Positions 31,776-41,850 of a stretch of 64,000 nucleotides of DNA are shown here, one piece after another. Made by a program: the position numbers and the translations under genes. The notes under the pieces are model-generated. The model was given only the letters and a program-made list of their open reading frames with translations. It ran no database searches and was not told the origin of the DNA. Each line of letters starts with the position of its first letter. The first letter of the stretch is position 1. The DNA comes from Dermacentor variabilis (lineage: Eukaryota > Arthropoda > Arachnida > Ixodida > Ixodidae). Location of the stretch: the NCBI RefSeq assembly GCF_050947875.1, contig NC_134570.1:203063750-203127749 (forward strand), written 5' to 3'.

Positions 31776-32379
31776 TACTGCGTAGCGTCGGCTCCTAGCA
31801 AACCGCGGTCGGTGTGCTGGCGCGCTGGAAAGGTGGAAGAACCAAGATATGCCCACTATGTAATAGGTACTGTCAGCATATTTTATTACGTGGGAATTCT
31901 GGTGATACACGCAACAATGTCTGTCCATTACGCTAAAGGTGCAATGCCTTGTATCTGCACAAAAGTGCCTAATTTGTGAATTTACGACATGTAGTCGTTA
32001 TAATATTGCAAATGTAAGTGATTGGTAGCTTTATAAGCGATAAGGAACAATTGAAATAAGAAAAAATATGCAGATCCAACCCACTGTGGGAATCGATGTA
32101 AGCGAAGTTTTCTGTGCTGGCTGCTTTGATTGGCGATAATTAGTGGTGATGTTGACGGCGAAAGCTTAATTTCTTGAACGTTTAGTCTAACACAAGAGTG
32201 GTGAGTTCATGTTAAATGTTATCTTGCTTGCACCACTGCTGTTTGTCTGCGTAGTACACAAAACACACAGGGAGGAGTATTTACTTGAGGTGTTGTGCGT
32301 CATATTTCGCAACGTCCAACAGGGTTGAGCATTGTCATTACCTCCCATGGCACATCGCATCGTGGCAAACGTATTATAC

Positions 32380-32606
32380 TTCGATTTGATTATGGGGCTG
32401 TACGTCCCAAAACCACAATGGGATTATGAGGCACGCTGTAGTGGCGGACTCCGAACTTGTTTTGACACTGTGGTGTTAACACTTTAACGTGTTCCAAAAT
32501 GCACATGCGTTTTCTATTTCGCCTAGTCTAAATGCGGCTGCCGCGGTCTGGATTAAATCCGCGACCTTGAGCAATGCCATAGCCGCAAAGCTAGCGCGGC
32601 GGGCAC
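32380..32606 (-). mobile_element. Divergent Ruka-like SINE
   Basis: The minus strand shows the tRNA-like head (ggcattgctcaaggtcgcgg, with damaged B-box gatttaatcc), then the body with aacgtgttaaagtgttaaca and gtgcctcataatcccattgt. It is older than the copy at 22955 because it has many changes. Confidence 0.7.
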
Positions 32607-32753
32607 AGAAGTGTTGATTAGACATGCAACCACTTCCGTACTGTCTCCTGGACTCAGTTGCGTAGCAACAGGGGGGCTGGGGGGCCGTAGGCCCCGGGTG
32701 CAAGAGGCCAGTGGCGGGGGGGGGGGGGGGGGGAGGTTGTCATATACGTCTGA

Positions 32754-32821
32754 AGACACCCCTTTTTCCGCCGGCTACACCCGGGGGGGGGGGGGTGTAG
32801 CCGGCGGAAAAAGGGGTGTCT
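32754..32821. repeat. Perfect 29-bp snap-back around a G-tract
   Basis: Arms 32754-32782 and 32793-32821 are exact inverted copies separated by ten G residues. A G-run of about 17 lies just upstream at 32717-32733. Confidence 0.92.
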
Positions 32822-32832
32822 GCCACTTGGAT

Positions 32833-33095
32833 GCAGACTCGAATGACCTAGCTTGACGCTTACGAGTGGCCTCCATTGCGGGGTCTTCATCGGTAGCTTG
32901 CGCCCGACGCCGACAATTAGACTCCCGAATTTGTTCTCGCTGACGTCCTTCGGAAGCAAAGTCACTGACCGCACTCTCCACTTTCGCACGGGCACGTTGT
33001 CGTTGGTTGTAGTCGCGTCTCTGCTGTCGACGCCTCTCTTCATACTCGGTTTGTTGAGCCGCACGCATAATGCGTGGTCTTCCCTTTTTCCACAT
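32833..33095 (-). CDS. Second basic GRPR-motif frame, unknown function
   Basis: From Met at 33095 the frame reads MWKKGRPRIMRAAQQ and continues with Arg/Gln-rich repeats (EERRRQQRRDYNQRQRARAK, then NCRRRAQATDEDP). The GRPR(V/I)xR start and spacing of basic residues resemble the frame at 28276-28437. It runs on without a stop into the snap-back region, so the 3' end is unclear. Confidence 0.3.
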
Positions 33096-33502
33096 TTTTT
33101 GTTGGAGTTGCAACTGTTGCAATGGTCTACCTCTGCATCACACAGTCCCGTTCTTACACACCGCGGCAGCTGCCGGGGCGCACAGGCCCGTGCTTTCCCG
33201 CCAAAACGGCCCCGCCGTAGCATGCACTCCCCCACTCCGCAGCTGCGGCGCGCGATGAAATCACGTGCCCTTTCTTCTTTCTCCGCCGTACTACATTCGC
33301 TCTCGCCTATTCGGCGCTCGCGCCGCCGTCTTTTTTGTTCACTTTACGGACATTGGCCGGCCCAGATACCTCTACAAGACCACGCATATGGCTCATTCAT
33401 GCAGCTCTGTCATGTAAACAGCTTCGCTGTAAAACATTAATCAGAGAATACCCATAGGGGCACATAGGGCTCCATAGAAGCTGCAAAAAGAAGCCTATAG
33501 TA

Positions 33503-33907
33503 GGGGTGGGCAAATTGAAATTTTGGGATGGTACAAGTGAAATTTGGGTGTGGGCCAACTGCTGTTTGGGGATGGGCGAACTTAATATATGGGGGTGGGC
33601 AAACTTGAAGTTCGGGGTGGGCCAAATTCAAATTTAGCGGTGGGCTAACAAGAAATTTGGGGGTTGGCCAACCTAAATGTGACGGCGGGCCTAAGTTCCG
33701 GGGTGGGCCAACTAAAGATTTAGAGTGGGCTAGCTTGAAATGTCGGTGTTGGAGAGCTTGAAATTCGGGCATATGCCAACTTGAAATTTTGGAATGGCCC
33801 AACTGAAATTTGTATTTGTCCCAACCTGAAATTTGGGTGGGGGGCAACATAAATTTGGGTGTGGGCGAACTTCAAATTTGTGGATGGGCCAACTGAAATT
33901 TGGGGGT
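33503..33907. repeat. Degenerate minisatellite, ~22-27 bp unit
   Basis: The unit approximates ggggtgggccaacttgaaatttg, repeated about 16 times with many changes. On the minus strand it gives a repeating HPKF/VGPP-like peptide, which is not evidence of a gene. Confidence 0.88.
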
Positions 33908-34490
33908 ATGCATATGCATACTTAGACAAATCCAGTGGATGTTTTGCATACTTTTTTGCAGTATAGAGCTCTGGCTCCCCACTTCGCTGCATACCATTGA
34001 TAAACCTCACCTGATACGGAGCAGCTTGGAAGACAGCAATGCACTTTAGCTTAGGTAATGAAACCTAATAAGTTCAGTAATAGTTAGACTTAAAATTTTT
34101 AAAATGACATTTGCTTAAGTACTTATTTAATTGGTCCCAATAAAAGGTCTGCCAGAGATGTTTGTATCATTGATTAAGATTACCGATTTAAGGCAAATTA
34201 ATCTCAAGTGCACTTAATTATTCTTCACTGGGCCATTGATTTAACATTAGTTACTGTTCTTTACCCTAATAACTTAACCTAAATTATTTCATTTAGTCTC
34301 ACTGTTATTAATTATTACTAATTAGTCTTCTTTACGCTCATCTAATTTTCCTCAATTAATCTTATTAGTTTACATGTTCAGTTATACATGTTCAGTGCGC
34401 ACTATGTGCAGTAACATTCGTAAATCTGGGAAGTCGTGCCTAATCATAAGGCATTTTCATATATACCTCGTCAATACCTATGCATGCAGT
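33908..34490. other. AT-rich stretch without recognised features
   Basis: Many TTAA and TAATT motifs, no long frame and no terminal repeats seen. Confidence 0.4.
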
Positions 34491-34679
34491 GCATCGCGTT
34501 ACGCGTTACAGATACACAGACGGACGAACGGCGAGATAGAGTTCCGAGGAAAGTAGCCGTAAGGAGGCTTACGCATTATTACAGACTGGGAGTACCTAAA
34601 GACTACGGGATGGATGTTGGCGCCTCCACGTTTCCAGCATGCTTGAGTACCCAGCGTCGTTTGGTCACAGCATACGCTG

Positions 34680-34826
34680 AGCTGCAGGCCGCGCTCTTTG
34701 CGCAGCAGGCTTGCGGAAGGGCGTCCAGCTAATTCTAGCATGCGCTCGCCTGTCGGCCATGCTTGGTTATTCTGGCCGCCAATAGATGACGCAACAAGCG
34801 GACGGGCCTCCCGTTCCTGCCACTTC
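34680..34826 (-). repeat. Copy 2 of inverted repeat pair (KWQERE/SSIGGQNNQ)
   Basis: The block is homologous to 31633-31775 in opposite orientation and abuts the 3' end of the RTE fragment at 34826. Confidence 0.7.
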
Positions 34827-36050
34827 ATCATCGTCATCGTCATCATCAGCCTCGTTACGCCCACGGCTAGGCAAAGGCCTCTCCCATACTTCTCCAACTA
34901 CCCCGCTCATCTACTAATTGTGGCCATGTTCCTGCAAACTTCTTAATCTCATCCACCTGCCTAACTTTCTGTCGCCCCCTGCTACGCATCCCTTCCCTTG
35001 GAATCCAGTCCGTAACCCTTAATGACCGTTACATGTCCTGCCCATGCTCCCATTAATTTTTCTTGATTTCAACTAAGATGTCATTAACTCGCGTTTGTTC
35101 CCTCACCCAATCTGCTCTTATCCCTTAACGTTACACCCATCATTCTTCTTTCCATAGCTCGTTGCGTCGTCCTCAATTTAAGTAGAACCCTTTTCGTTAG
35201 CCTCCAATTTTCTGACCCGTACGTGAGCACTGGTAAGACACAGCTGTTCTCTTGAGGGATAACGGCAAGCTGCTGTTCATGATCTGAGAATGCCTGCCAA
35301 ACGCACCCCAGCCCATTCTTATTCTTCTGATTATTTCCGTCTCATGATCCGGATCCGCGGTCACTACCTGCCCAAGTAGATGTATTCCCTTACTACTTCC
35401 AGTGCCTTGCTACTTATAGTAAACTGCTGTTCTCTTCCAAGGCTGTTAAACATTACTTTAGTTTTCTGCAGGTTCATTTTTAGACCCACCCTTCTTCTTT
35501 GCCTCTCCAGGTCAGTGAGCATGCATTGCGATTGGTCCCCTGAGTTACTAAGCAAGGCAATGTCATCAGCGAATCGCAAGTTAATAAGCTATTCTCCGTT
35601 AACTCTTGGCCCCAATTCTTTCCAATCCAGGTCTGTGAATACCTCCTGTAAACACGCTGTGAATAGCATTGGAGAGATCGTATCTCCCTGCCTGACGCCT
35701 TTCCTTATTGGGATTTTGTTGCTTTCTTTATGGAGGACGACGGTGGCTGTGGAGCCGCTACAGATATTTTTCAGTATTTTTACATACGGCTCGTCTACAC
35801 CCCGATTCGTGTGCCTCCATGACTGCTGAGGTTTCGACTGAATCAAACGCTTTCTCGTAATCAATGAAAGCTATATATAAGGGTTGGTTATATTCCGCAC
35901 ATTTCTCTATCACCTGATTGACAGTAATAATATGGTCTATTGTTGAGTAGCCTCTATGGAATCCTGCCTGGTCCTTTGGTTGACAGAAGTCTAAGGTGCT
36001 CCTGATTCTATTTGCGATTACCTTAGTAAATACTTTGTGGGCTTTCTAAG
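34826..36050 (-). mobile_element. RTE-type LINE, 5'-truncated 3' half
   Basis: On the minus strand, frames give KVIANRIRSTLDFCQPKDQ, HTNRGVDEPYVKILKNI, KGVRQGDTISPMLFTACLQ and LRFADDIALLS (intact FADD; 35589-35864 and 35364-35579), then thumb residues. The 3' end carries GATGATGACGATGACGATG, the usual short tandem tail of RTE elements. Frameshifts separate the pieces and the endonuclease is missing. Confidence 0.85.
35364..35864 (-). pseudogene. RTE reverse transcriptase palm fragment
   Basis: The frame 35864-35589 runs from TNRGVDEPYV to ELGPRVNGE. The next frame, from 35579, starts MRFADDIALLSNSGDQ and continues QKTKVMFNS. One stop (near 35586) separates them. FADD is intact but the protein is incomplete at both ends. 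Confidence 0.85.
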
Positions 36051-36094
36051 CAGCCTCCACAGAACACAAGTCACGTTCTCGCGTGTTTCTTTTC

Positions 36095-36242
36095 ATGTAT
36101 GTATGTATGTATGTATGTATGTATGTATGTATGTATGTATGTATGTATGTATGTATGTATGTATGTATGTATGTATGTATGTATGTATGTATGTATGTAT
36201 GTATGTATGTATGTATGTATGTATGTATGTATGTATGTATGT
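36095..36242. repeat. (TATG)n microsatellite
   Basis: About 148 uninterrupted bases, adjacent to the 5' truncation of the RTE fragment. Confidence 0.98.
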
Positions 36243-36329
36243 TTTCGTTTTCACGCCTACCTTGGTCCATGGTCGAATGGGCATCGGATCGGCCTGCTGT
36301 GCTGAAGGAAGAGTGTCAGAAACCAGCCA

Positions 36330-37100
36330 TCGGACTAACGGGTCACTGAGTACAGGGCATATATGCCGCTCTTCAACGAACCTCTTTCACGCCAACATCG
36401 GTCGCTGCAGAGCTGGTAGTGGGTAGGTACCGCTCCTCATTTAAACACCGACGCTGAAGTGGACCACCGGGTATGTTCCACTCGGTCGGTGCTTTTCTTC
36501 AAAGAACCCAAGTTTATCAAGGAGGAGTGGGACTCGCTCCTGCGTAGCCCCGCTCTAGAAAAGCAAATCTTGGCTGTCCGGCGTGCCCGCGACCGGGCCG
36601 GTGGGCTAGACCTGCCGGTCCCGACGTGGGACTAGCCGGGTGCGCGACGAGTTCGCGTCCTCGCCGGACCTGCAATAAAGTTTCTTCACTCACTCACTCA
36701 CTCACTTGTTGATGCCAACTTGGATTACTGGGTATGTGTCAGTAGGCGTGGGTCACTCTTCAATGGAAGCCTTTGACGCCATTTTGGGCAACTAGGTATA
36801 AACCACTGCGAATGTGCCGCTCTCCAGTGACGAAAAAGAGGCTTTAAATTTCTACCATGCTGGACGGAATCAAAGCCACGGCAAACGAGTTGCCCAAGGA
36901 CAGCAGCCGGAGGCTGTTGCAGGCGGCGCCTCAAATGTGCCTGGTATTTGCCGTTTTTCAGTGAATGTCTTTCACGCCAGCGACTTCGCGAGCAGCGCGA
37001 TGATTGCACGAGGTTCGTGCCGCTCTTCAATATACCACTCGACAGCTTGGGTCGCTGAGCATGTGCCGCTTGGTGTCCGACGAGCGAGTGAACAGTTATC
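36330..37100. repeat. Scattered units with GTGCCGCTCT(T/C)CA motif
   Basis: The motif ggtcactg..tatgccgctcttcaa..cctctttcacgccaac recurs with changes near 36340, 36712-36835, 36935 and 37010. This suggests an old tandem repeat family split by the LINE end at 36500-36712. Confidence 0.5.
36500..36712 (+). mobile_element. LINE 3' end: ORF2 C-terminus and CTCA tail
   Basis: The plus frame reads KEEWDSLLRSPALEKQILAV and RRARDRAGGLDLPVPTWD before a stop, like the C-terminus of RNase-H-bearing LINEs that end in PVPTW. It is followed by caataaagtttcttcactca and a (CTCA)n tail. Only this end is present. Confidence 0.65.
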
Positions 37101-37159
37101 AGCTTTCGCAAGCACCGGCGCGCCATGGTTCTCGTATCGCAGGCCACGCGCGGACTTAG

Positions 37160-37460
37160 CAGTGCGTCTCTATAAGAGGTCGTGACCACACAAAGCCAAT
37201 AGACAATAAAGCCAAGGAAAGCGTCGGAGAAATTAGGTGTAGTCGAAACGGAAATGTAAACCATAGTGAAGAAAAGGGAAATGAAAGTGGAGGAAAAAGA
37301 TAACTTGTTACTGGTGGGAGCCGTACCCACAACCTCCGCATGACGCGTGCGTTATTTGGGTATCTTCATTTACTAGATATTGCCCTATGAGCGTCTGCTA
37401 GCGCCACTCAGAGCCATGATGGGCGGATGTGGAACATATTTTTCTGTGTGCTGGTGTCAC
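37160..37460 (-). mobile_element. tRNA-derived SINE, copy 2 (partly deleted)
   Basis: It shares the tail (gaaatgaaagtggagg), the B-box part (ggttgtgggtacggctccca) and the leader (tgtggaacat..ctgtgtgctgg) with 27812-28110. The A-box half is deleted near 37345. Part of another tail copy (aagccaaggaaag.atcggagaaat) recurs at 37600-37680. Confidence 0.6.
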
Positions 37461-37689
37461 GTGAGACGTCATTTTAGGTAATTAGGCACGAGGATAATAA
37501 TCCCTCGCGTGCTACCTAATGACATCAAGGGTGCCACATTCGAGGCCCTCGCTTTGTAAGAAGGGGAACCGAGGGGTTCCATTTTGTTAATCATGGCCAA
37601 ATAAAGCTAACAGGCAATGAAACCAAGGAAAGAATCGGAGAAATTACCTGTAGTTGAAATTGAAATGCTGAAAATAATTAGTAATTTTT

Positions 37690-38670
37690 TTAAATTACGC
37701 GAGGATTAATCGATCGCCGAAAGTTGTCTTGGTGAAGCGGCAGAACCTCGAGGTGATCGTGTTTTCATAGGCATATTCTTTTGCCATGTTCTAATCGTCG
37801 GTGTATGTAAAACATATTCTTCTAAAGTATCGGTATAGCCGCCCATTTCGCGCAGCTATATCGGCTTTTTATTTCAAGAAATACCGGCATGGCTAGCTGT
37901 CCGCTAGAAGGCGATTCAATGCCTAGCAATGTCGGCATTGTGGTGAAGTCACAGACTTTGCAGATTACTTGGTTGTTGCATCGATGCGCCTAATCCACAT
38001 AATTTCTAGGGCTGCTTTCGAATCCGTGAACATCATCCAGCTTTTTGGCGGCTGCTGTTGGAGTACATACATAAGAACTTCCTTAAAGTCTTATAGCTCA
38101 GCTGACATAGATGATGTCCCTCGCTATAGATGAAACGAGAATAGCTGTCCTGTACAAGATACAAAAAACTGCACAATTATCAAAATTGAGTTGTAGAGCC
38201 ATCCTTGAAAATGTGTGTTTCCGGCTGCGTATTCCTTGTACATATATTTCAGAGCAGTCTCGTGGGTTCCTGTTTGAGGCATTTTTATCTTTTGCACTCA
38301 TTCCAGGGTAATATAGCACTATTTACAGTGGTGGCAATGCCCAGGGCGGTAGGTTTCATGACACGATGGGCGTTACGTCAGCAGTAATCGAGATAGATAT
38401 GCTCCTGACGTTCAAAGCAAGACGTTATGGTGGGGCTAGAAATATTCCTTCTCAAATTGTCTATAACAAGCAAGAAAAAAATTTAGGCGGGAATAAATAA
38501 CTTGAGGCAGGAAGAAACAATTGTCTTCGAGCATTTCTTCGCCTTCCGAAGAGGTGCTGCCCCTTAGTAGCAGTAGCGTGAGCTGGATGGCTGCGTCTTC
38601 ACATGCTGTCTTTGCAGGAGGAACTTCTGATTCACCTACGAGACTCAAACTTTCAGCATGTAGAAAGACC
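37690..38670. other. Unassigned intron stretch
   Basis: No protein frame or repeat structure recognised. Confidence 0.35.
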
Positions 38671-38675
38671 TGTCG

Positions 38676-38677
<2 letters not shown>

Positions 38678-38762
<85 letters not shown>
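38678..38762. repeat. (TA)n microsatellite, left of SINE
   Basis: About 85 bases of alternating TA; a second (TA)n run lies at 39009-39085 on the other side of a SINE. Confidence 0.97.
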
Positions 38763-38765
<3 letters not shown>

Positions 38766-39007
38766 ATATCATAAGAAGCCAACAAATACTGACACCAAGG
38801 ACAACATAGGGGAAATTACTTGTGCATAATAAATTAATTAAAGAAATGAAAAAAAATGGAAATTAAAGTGAATGAAAAAACAACTTGCCGCAGGTGGGAA
38901 CCGAACCCACAACCTTCGCATTTCGCGTGCGATGCTCTACCAATTGAGCTACCGCGCCGCTGTTTCCCCATCCACTTTCTTGGGTATTTATGTGTCCTAG
39001 TAGAACG

Positions 39008-39008
<1 letters not shown>
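38763..39008 (-). mobile_element. tRNA-derived SINE, copy 3, inside a TA microsatellite
   Basis: The minus strand has the A-box tagctcaattggtagagc and B-box gggttcggttccc, both close to consensus, with the same leader (ctaggacacataaatacccaag) and tail as copy 1. Both sides are long TA runs. Confidence 0.8.

Positions 39009-39085
<77 letters not shown>
39009..39085. repeat. (TA)n microsatellite, right of SINE
   Basis: About 77 bases of alternating TA. Confidence 0.97.
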
Positions 39086-39087
<2 letters not shown>

Positions 39088-39705
39088 CGGGGATGTTGGG
39101 AGTATAGACAGACTGTATCTACAATGTATATACAAGTAGGGTCAATGGGTTAAGATGGCGGACTGCCGACAACACGCAGCAGCCAATGTCTCGCGATCTT
39201 CTTCCTCTCTCTTCTTTTATCCCGCCGTAACAATATGAATGCGCAGTGCATGTAAACCCACGTACGGTGCACATTGTATACGTAACCGCATAAGCCTATA
39301 ATAGAATAGATTATTTACATGTTTTATGCGAAGTTGAAAGATGCACTACGGAATGGTGTAAATTTGAACGGAGAGGGAAATGAAGATAAGCGACTAGAGG
39401 AAGAACAATACACTCTCGTTAGAAAGTATGGCGTTTTAAAAGAATTTTGTAAGGAACTTAAAGCACAAATTTATGCTGATCTCCCACTATCTGCGAGCGC
39501 AGTCGGTTCCGGTGCGGGAAGTATTTCTACTGAAGTGAAAACGACTGCTACGCTAGTGTACCTGCTAAACATTTTGTGTAACTCTCAGTGTCGGCGTCTC
39601 TAATGTTTGTTTCATTTTAAATGCACGTTCTAAAGCACCCTAAAAGCATTTGGCTTCAACAAGGGCATCTCCGTACCAATTTCTATTACTTTTTTTTCTT
39701 TTCTG

Positions 39706-39922
39706 TAGTCAGCGCATGTTGCCAATGTGACTTCATGCGAAATGCGCCCGGCTTCTTTCGGTTTGTTTGATGAACAGTTTGCGAATTCACCACCCCCCGC
39801 CCTTACACTGTCCAGCTGCACCCACTGAGCACTGCAATATAGACGCACCCCCCCCCGCCCCCCTCCTAGACTGATGCCACTGCTTGTCATCGCTAAATTA
39901 CTTTATCGGGTCCAGCTATGAG
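39706..39922. repeat. Intronic ~215-bp unit, copy 1 of 3
   Basis: Starts near gtagtcagcgcatgttgcca and ends with atcgctaaattactttatcg ggtccag. Copies 2 and 3 lie at 39958-40172 and 40853-41068, all in the same orientation. Confidence 0.8.
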
Positions 39923-39957
39923 CTTATAATGTCCAGTTTCCATTCTTCTTTCTTTAT

Positions 39958-40172
39958 TGCAGTCAGCGCATACTGCCACTGTTCCCAGCAAAATGCATGC
40001 GGAGGTTTATTCGCTTCTTTGACGAATATTTCTCGGCGATTTCGCCCCCACCACCCTTTCACTGCCCAGCTGCACCACCCTGGGGGCGGCACCTAGGGCA
40101 TTCCGCACCTCCCCCCACCCCTTGTGACGCTACAGCTTGACATCGCTAAAGTGTTCCGTCGGGTCCACCTTT
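39958..40172. repeat. Intronic ~215-bp unit, copy 2 of 3
   Basis: Begins gcagtcagcgcatactgcca, includes cttctttgacgaatatttct and ends catcgctaaagtgttccgtc gggtcca. It is offset about 252 bases from copy 1. Confidence 0.8.
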
Positions 40173-40629
40173 GAGCTTTTATATGTCCATCTTCCATCAT
40201 TCATTTTAGTGTGAAGGCACTAAAGCTCATTGGGCGTTTTGCCGGTGTCCGTCGTGCTATAGTACATTTAATGGTAGGAAAGCTAAAAGGTAAGTACGGT
40301 ATGCGTGAGATCAAAATACAGTATAGAAATAGGTCATAATGTTTGGAAAGTGTTTATGTAGACATATTCAGGCATAATAAAGTAATATATTTGAAAACGA
40401 AATTCGGAATGTGTTGGCCCACAGACGTATTCGAGCCCAGGCCAGCCCGACGAAGCTTTGCAGTGAGAGCCAGAGACGTTAACGCTACTCCACGCCGCCA
40501 GCAGGGTTACCGGCGAGACAAAGGAGCGCCGAGTTTGGCGCCAGTGATTCGTGACGCCAGTGGAGAGGGTTCGCCACTTGTATACAGACGGAGGCGCGCA
40601 TTGGCTTATCTCCATTGCGTGCTGCAAAA

Positions 40630-40850
40630 ATTGGGGAGTGCGCAGCACTTCCAGGGGCTACTGTGAAAGCATTAAAGGGGACACGTTGGGGGACTACAGA
40701 GGGGACTACCTTGTGAAACTGCATAATGAAAAACAAAGAGAGAATCATAATAGTTTACCAATGTAGTCCCCCGTGCGGTCCACCAATGTGCCCATTTTAG
40801 TGCTTTCACAGTTGCCTCCGGAAGTGTTGCAGGCTCCCCAATTTTTTTTT
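40630..40850. mobile_element. Fold-back/MITE with long imperfect inverted ends
   Basis: The left arm (aattggggagtgcgcagcac, then ctgtgaaagcattaaagggg and gggggactac) pairs with the right arm (gtagtccccc, gtgctttcacag, gtgttgcaggctccccaatt). Arms reach about 85 bases with a spacer of 50-60 bases. No coding frame. Confidence 0.72.
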
Positions 40851-40852
40851 TC

Positions 40853-41068
40853 TGCAGTCAGCGCATACTTCCACTGCGTCCCCTAGCGGAATGCACGTGG
40901 AGGTGTTTTCGCTTCTTTGACGAATCATTCTGTGCGATTTCACCAAGCTCCCTTTCACTGCCTGTCTGCACCACCCTGAGCTCCGTAGCCAGGGTACACC
41001 GCACTTCCACCTCCCTTTACTGACGACACTGCTTAACATCGCTAAACTATTGTATCGGGCCCATTTAT
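40853..41068. repeat. Intronic ~215-bp unit, copy 3 of 3
   Basis: Begins ctgcagtcagcgcatacttc and ends acatcgctaaactattgtatc gggccca. It starts immediately right of the fold-back element. Confidence 0.8.
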
Positions 41069-41660
41069 GAGCGCAGTAAAAATTCAAGCGTATACTCTAA
41101 ATAGCAGTAAACTCATGTTTGAACACCCGACTTTGCCGCTCTCATTCTATGCATCAGAAAATTGCACAAGCATATAGCCACCGCATCAATACTTGAGCAC
41201 CGGCGCTCGATACGGTGACATGGCGGCAGGTTCTGTAAATAATTTTCAAAAAACTTTGACAGAACTGAGAACAAGTCGCTAACAATGTCAGCACCAAAGG
41301 AAGCGCCACTTTGAACGTCGTCGTGAGAATTGCGCGTCAAGTGACAGCATGAAGTTGAGAAGGCGATTAGAAGCATGCGGCGACGACGAGTACCGGTTCT
41401 TCTCTTCTCTCATTACTTTATGGTACGTAAAAATAAAAAAACAAAGGTTTATATTTTATATATGGAATTTGATACTAATATCTGGGGCAGAACGGTATAT
41501 TCTTCATTTGCTTCGAAGATGCACCCACGCTGTGCATCATGTCCAGAGGCATATCTACTGTGTGAGGACATCGCCACTTTGGGCGCAAAGAAAGGCATTG
41601 TTAAATTAGAAAAAAAATTACGTTAGTCGCCTGTGTGAAGAGCAGTCTCGATGCACTTAC

Positions 41661-41850
41661 CGACGGCGGCCATCGCTCCCCTAGGCAGGTCACCCTTGTC
41701 CACGCAGCGCCCTCGCCAGTAGGCCGACAGTACGGTCTGTTCGGCTGTGAGGCATCCGTCGGCATAGCCGCAGCCCATCTCTCCCAGCGAGTGGCCTACC
41801 ACGCCGTCTGGCCTGATTCCCAAGGCGAACAGCACATCCACGAGTGCCAC
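41661..41850 (-). CDS. FASN: Fatty acid synthase exon: acyltransferase nucleophile motif
   Basis: This 190-base exon reads VALVDVLFALGIRPDGVVGH, then SLGEMGCGYADGCLTAEQTV and ends with LPRGAMAAV plus one base of a Gly codon. GHSLGE holds the Ser that carries the acyl group in the MAT domain, and the RxxC/GYADGC context is that of animal FAS. The acceptor is gacaacag above 41850 and the donor is G/gtaagtgc below 41661. It continues phase 0 from 43046-43429 and phase 1 into 1244-1473. The Met at 41871 in the open frame is intronic. Confidence 0.96.

Larger units (their letters stand above)
1474..41660 (-). other. FASN: 40.2-kb FAS intron packed with transposable elements
   Basis: The donor G/gtaagtg lies at the 41661 side and the acceptor tcgtcag at the 1473 side. 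The flanking exons join as GCCGTCG plus GTCTGTCG, giving Ala-Val-Gly-Leu-Ser-Trp, which fits the continuous MAT domain. All coding-like sequence inside belongs to mobile elements, and none of it has host-gene homology I recognise. Confidence 0.85.

Noticed and set aside
33437..34010. HPKF/VGPP repeat proteins
   Set aside because: Translation of a minisatellite in frames that stop at its edges.
38521..39107. YIYI repeat proteins
   Set aside because: Frames over TA microsatellites.
39319..39603. 94-codon frame as a host or TE gene
   Set aside because: I recognise no domain, and there is no second copy or flanking coding sequence; chance cannot be excluded.
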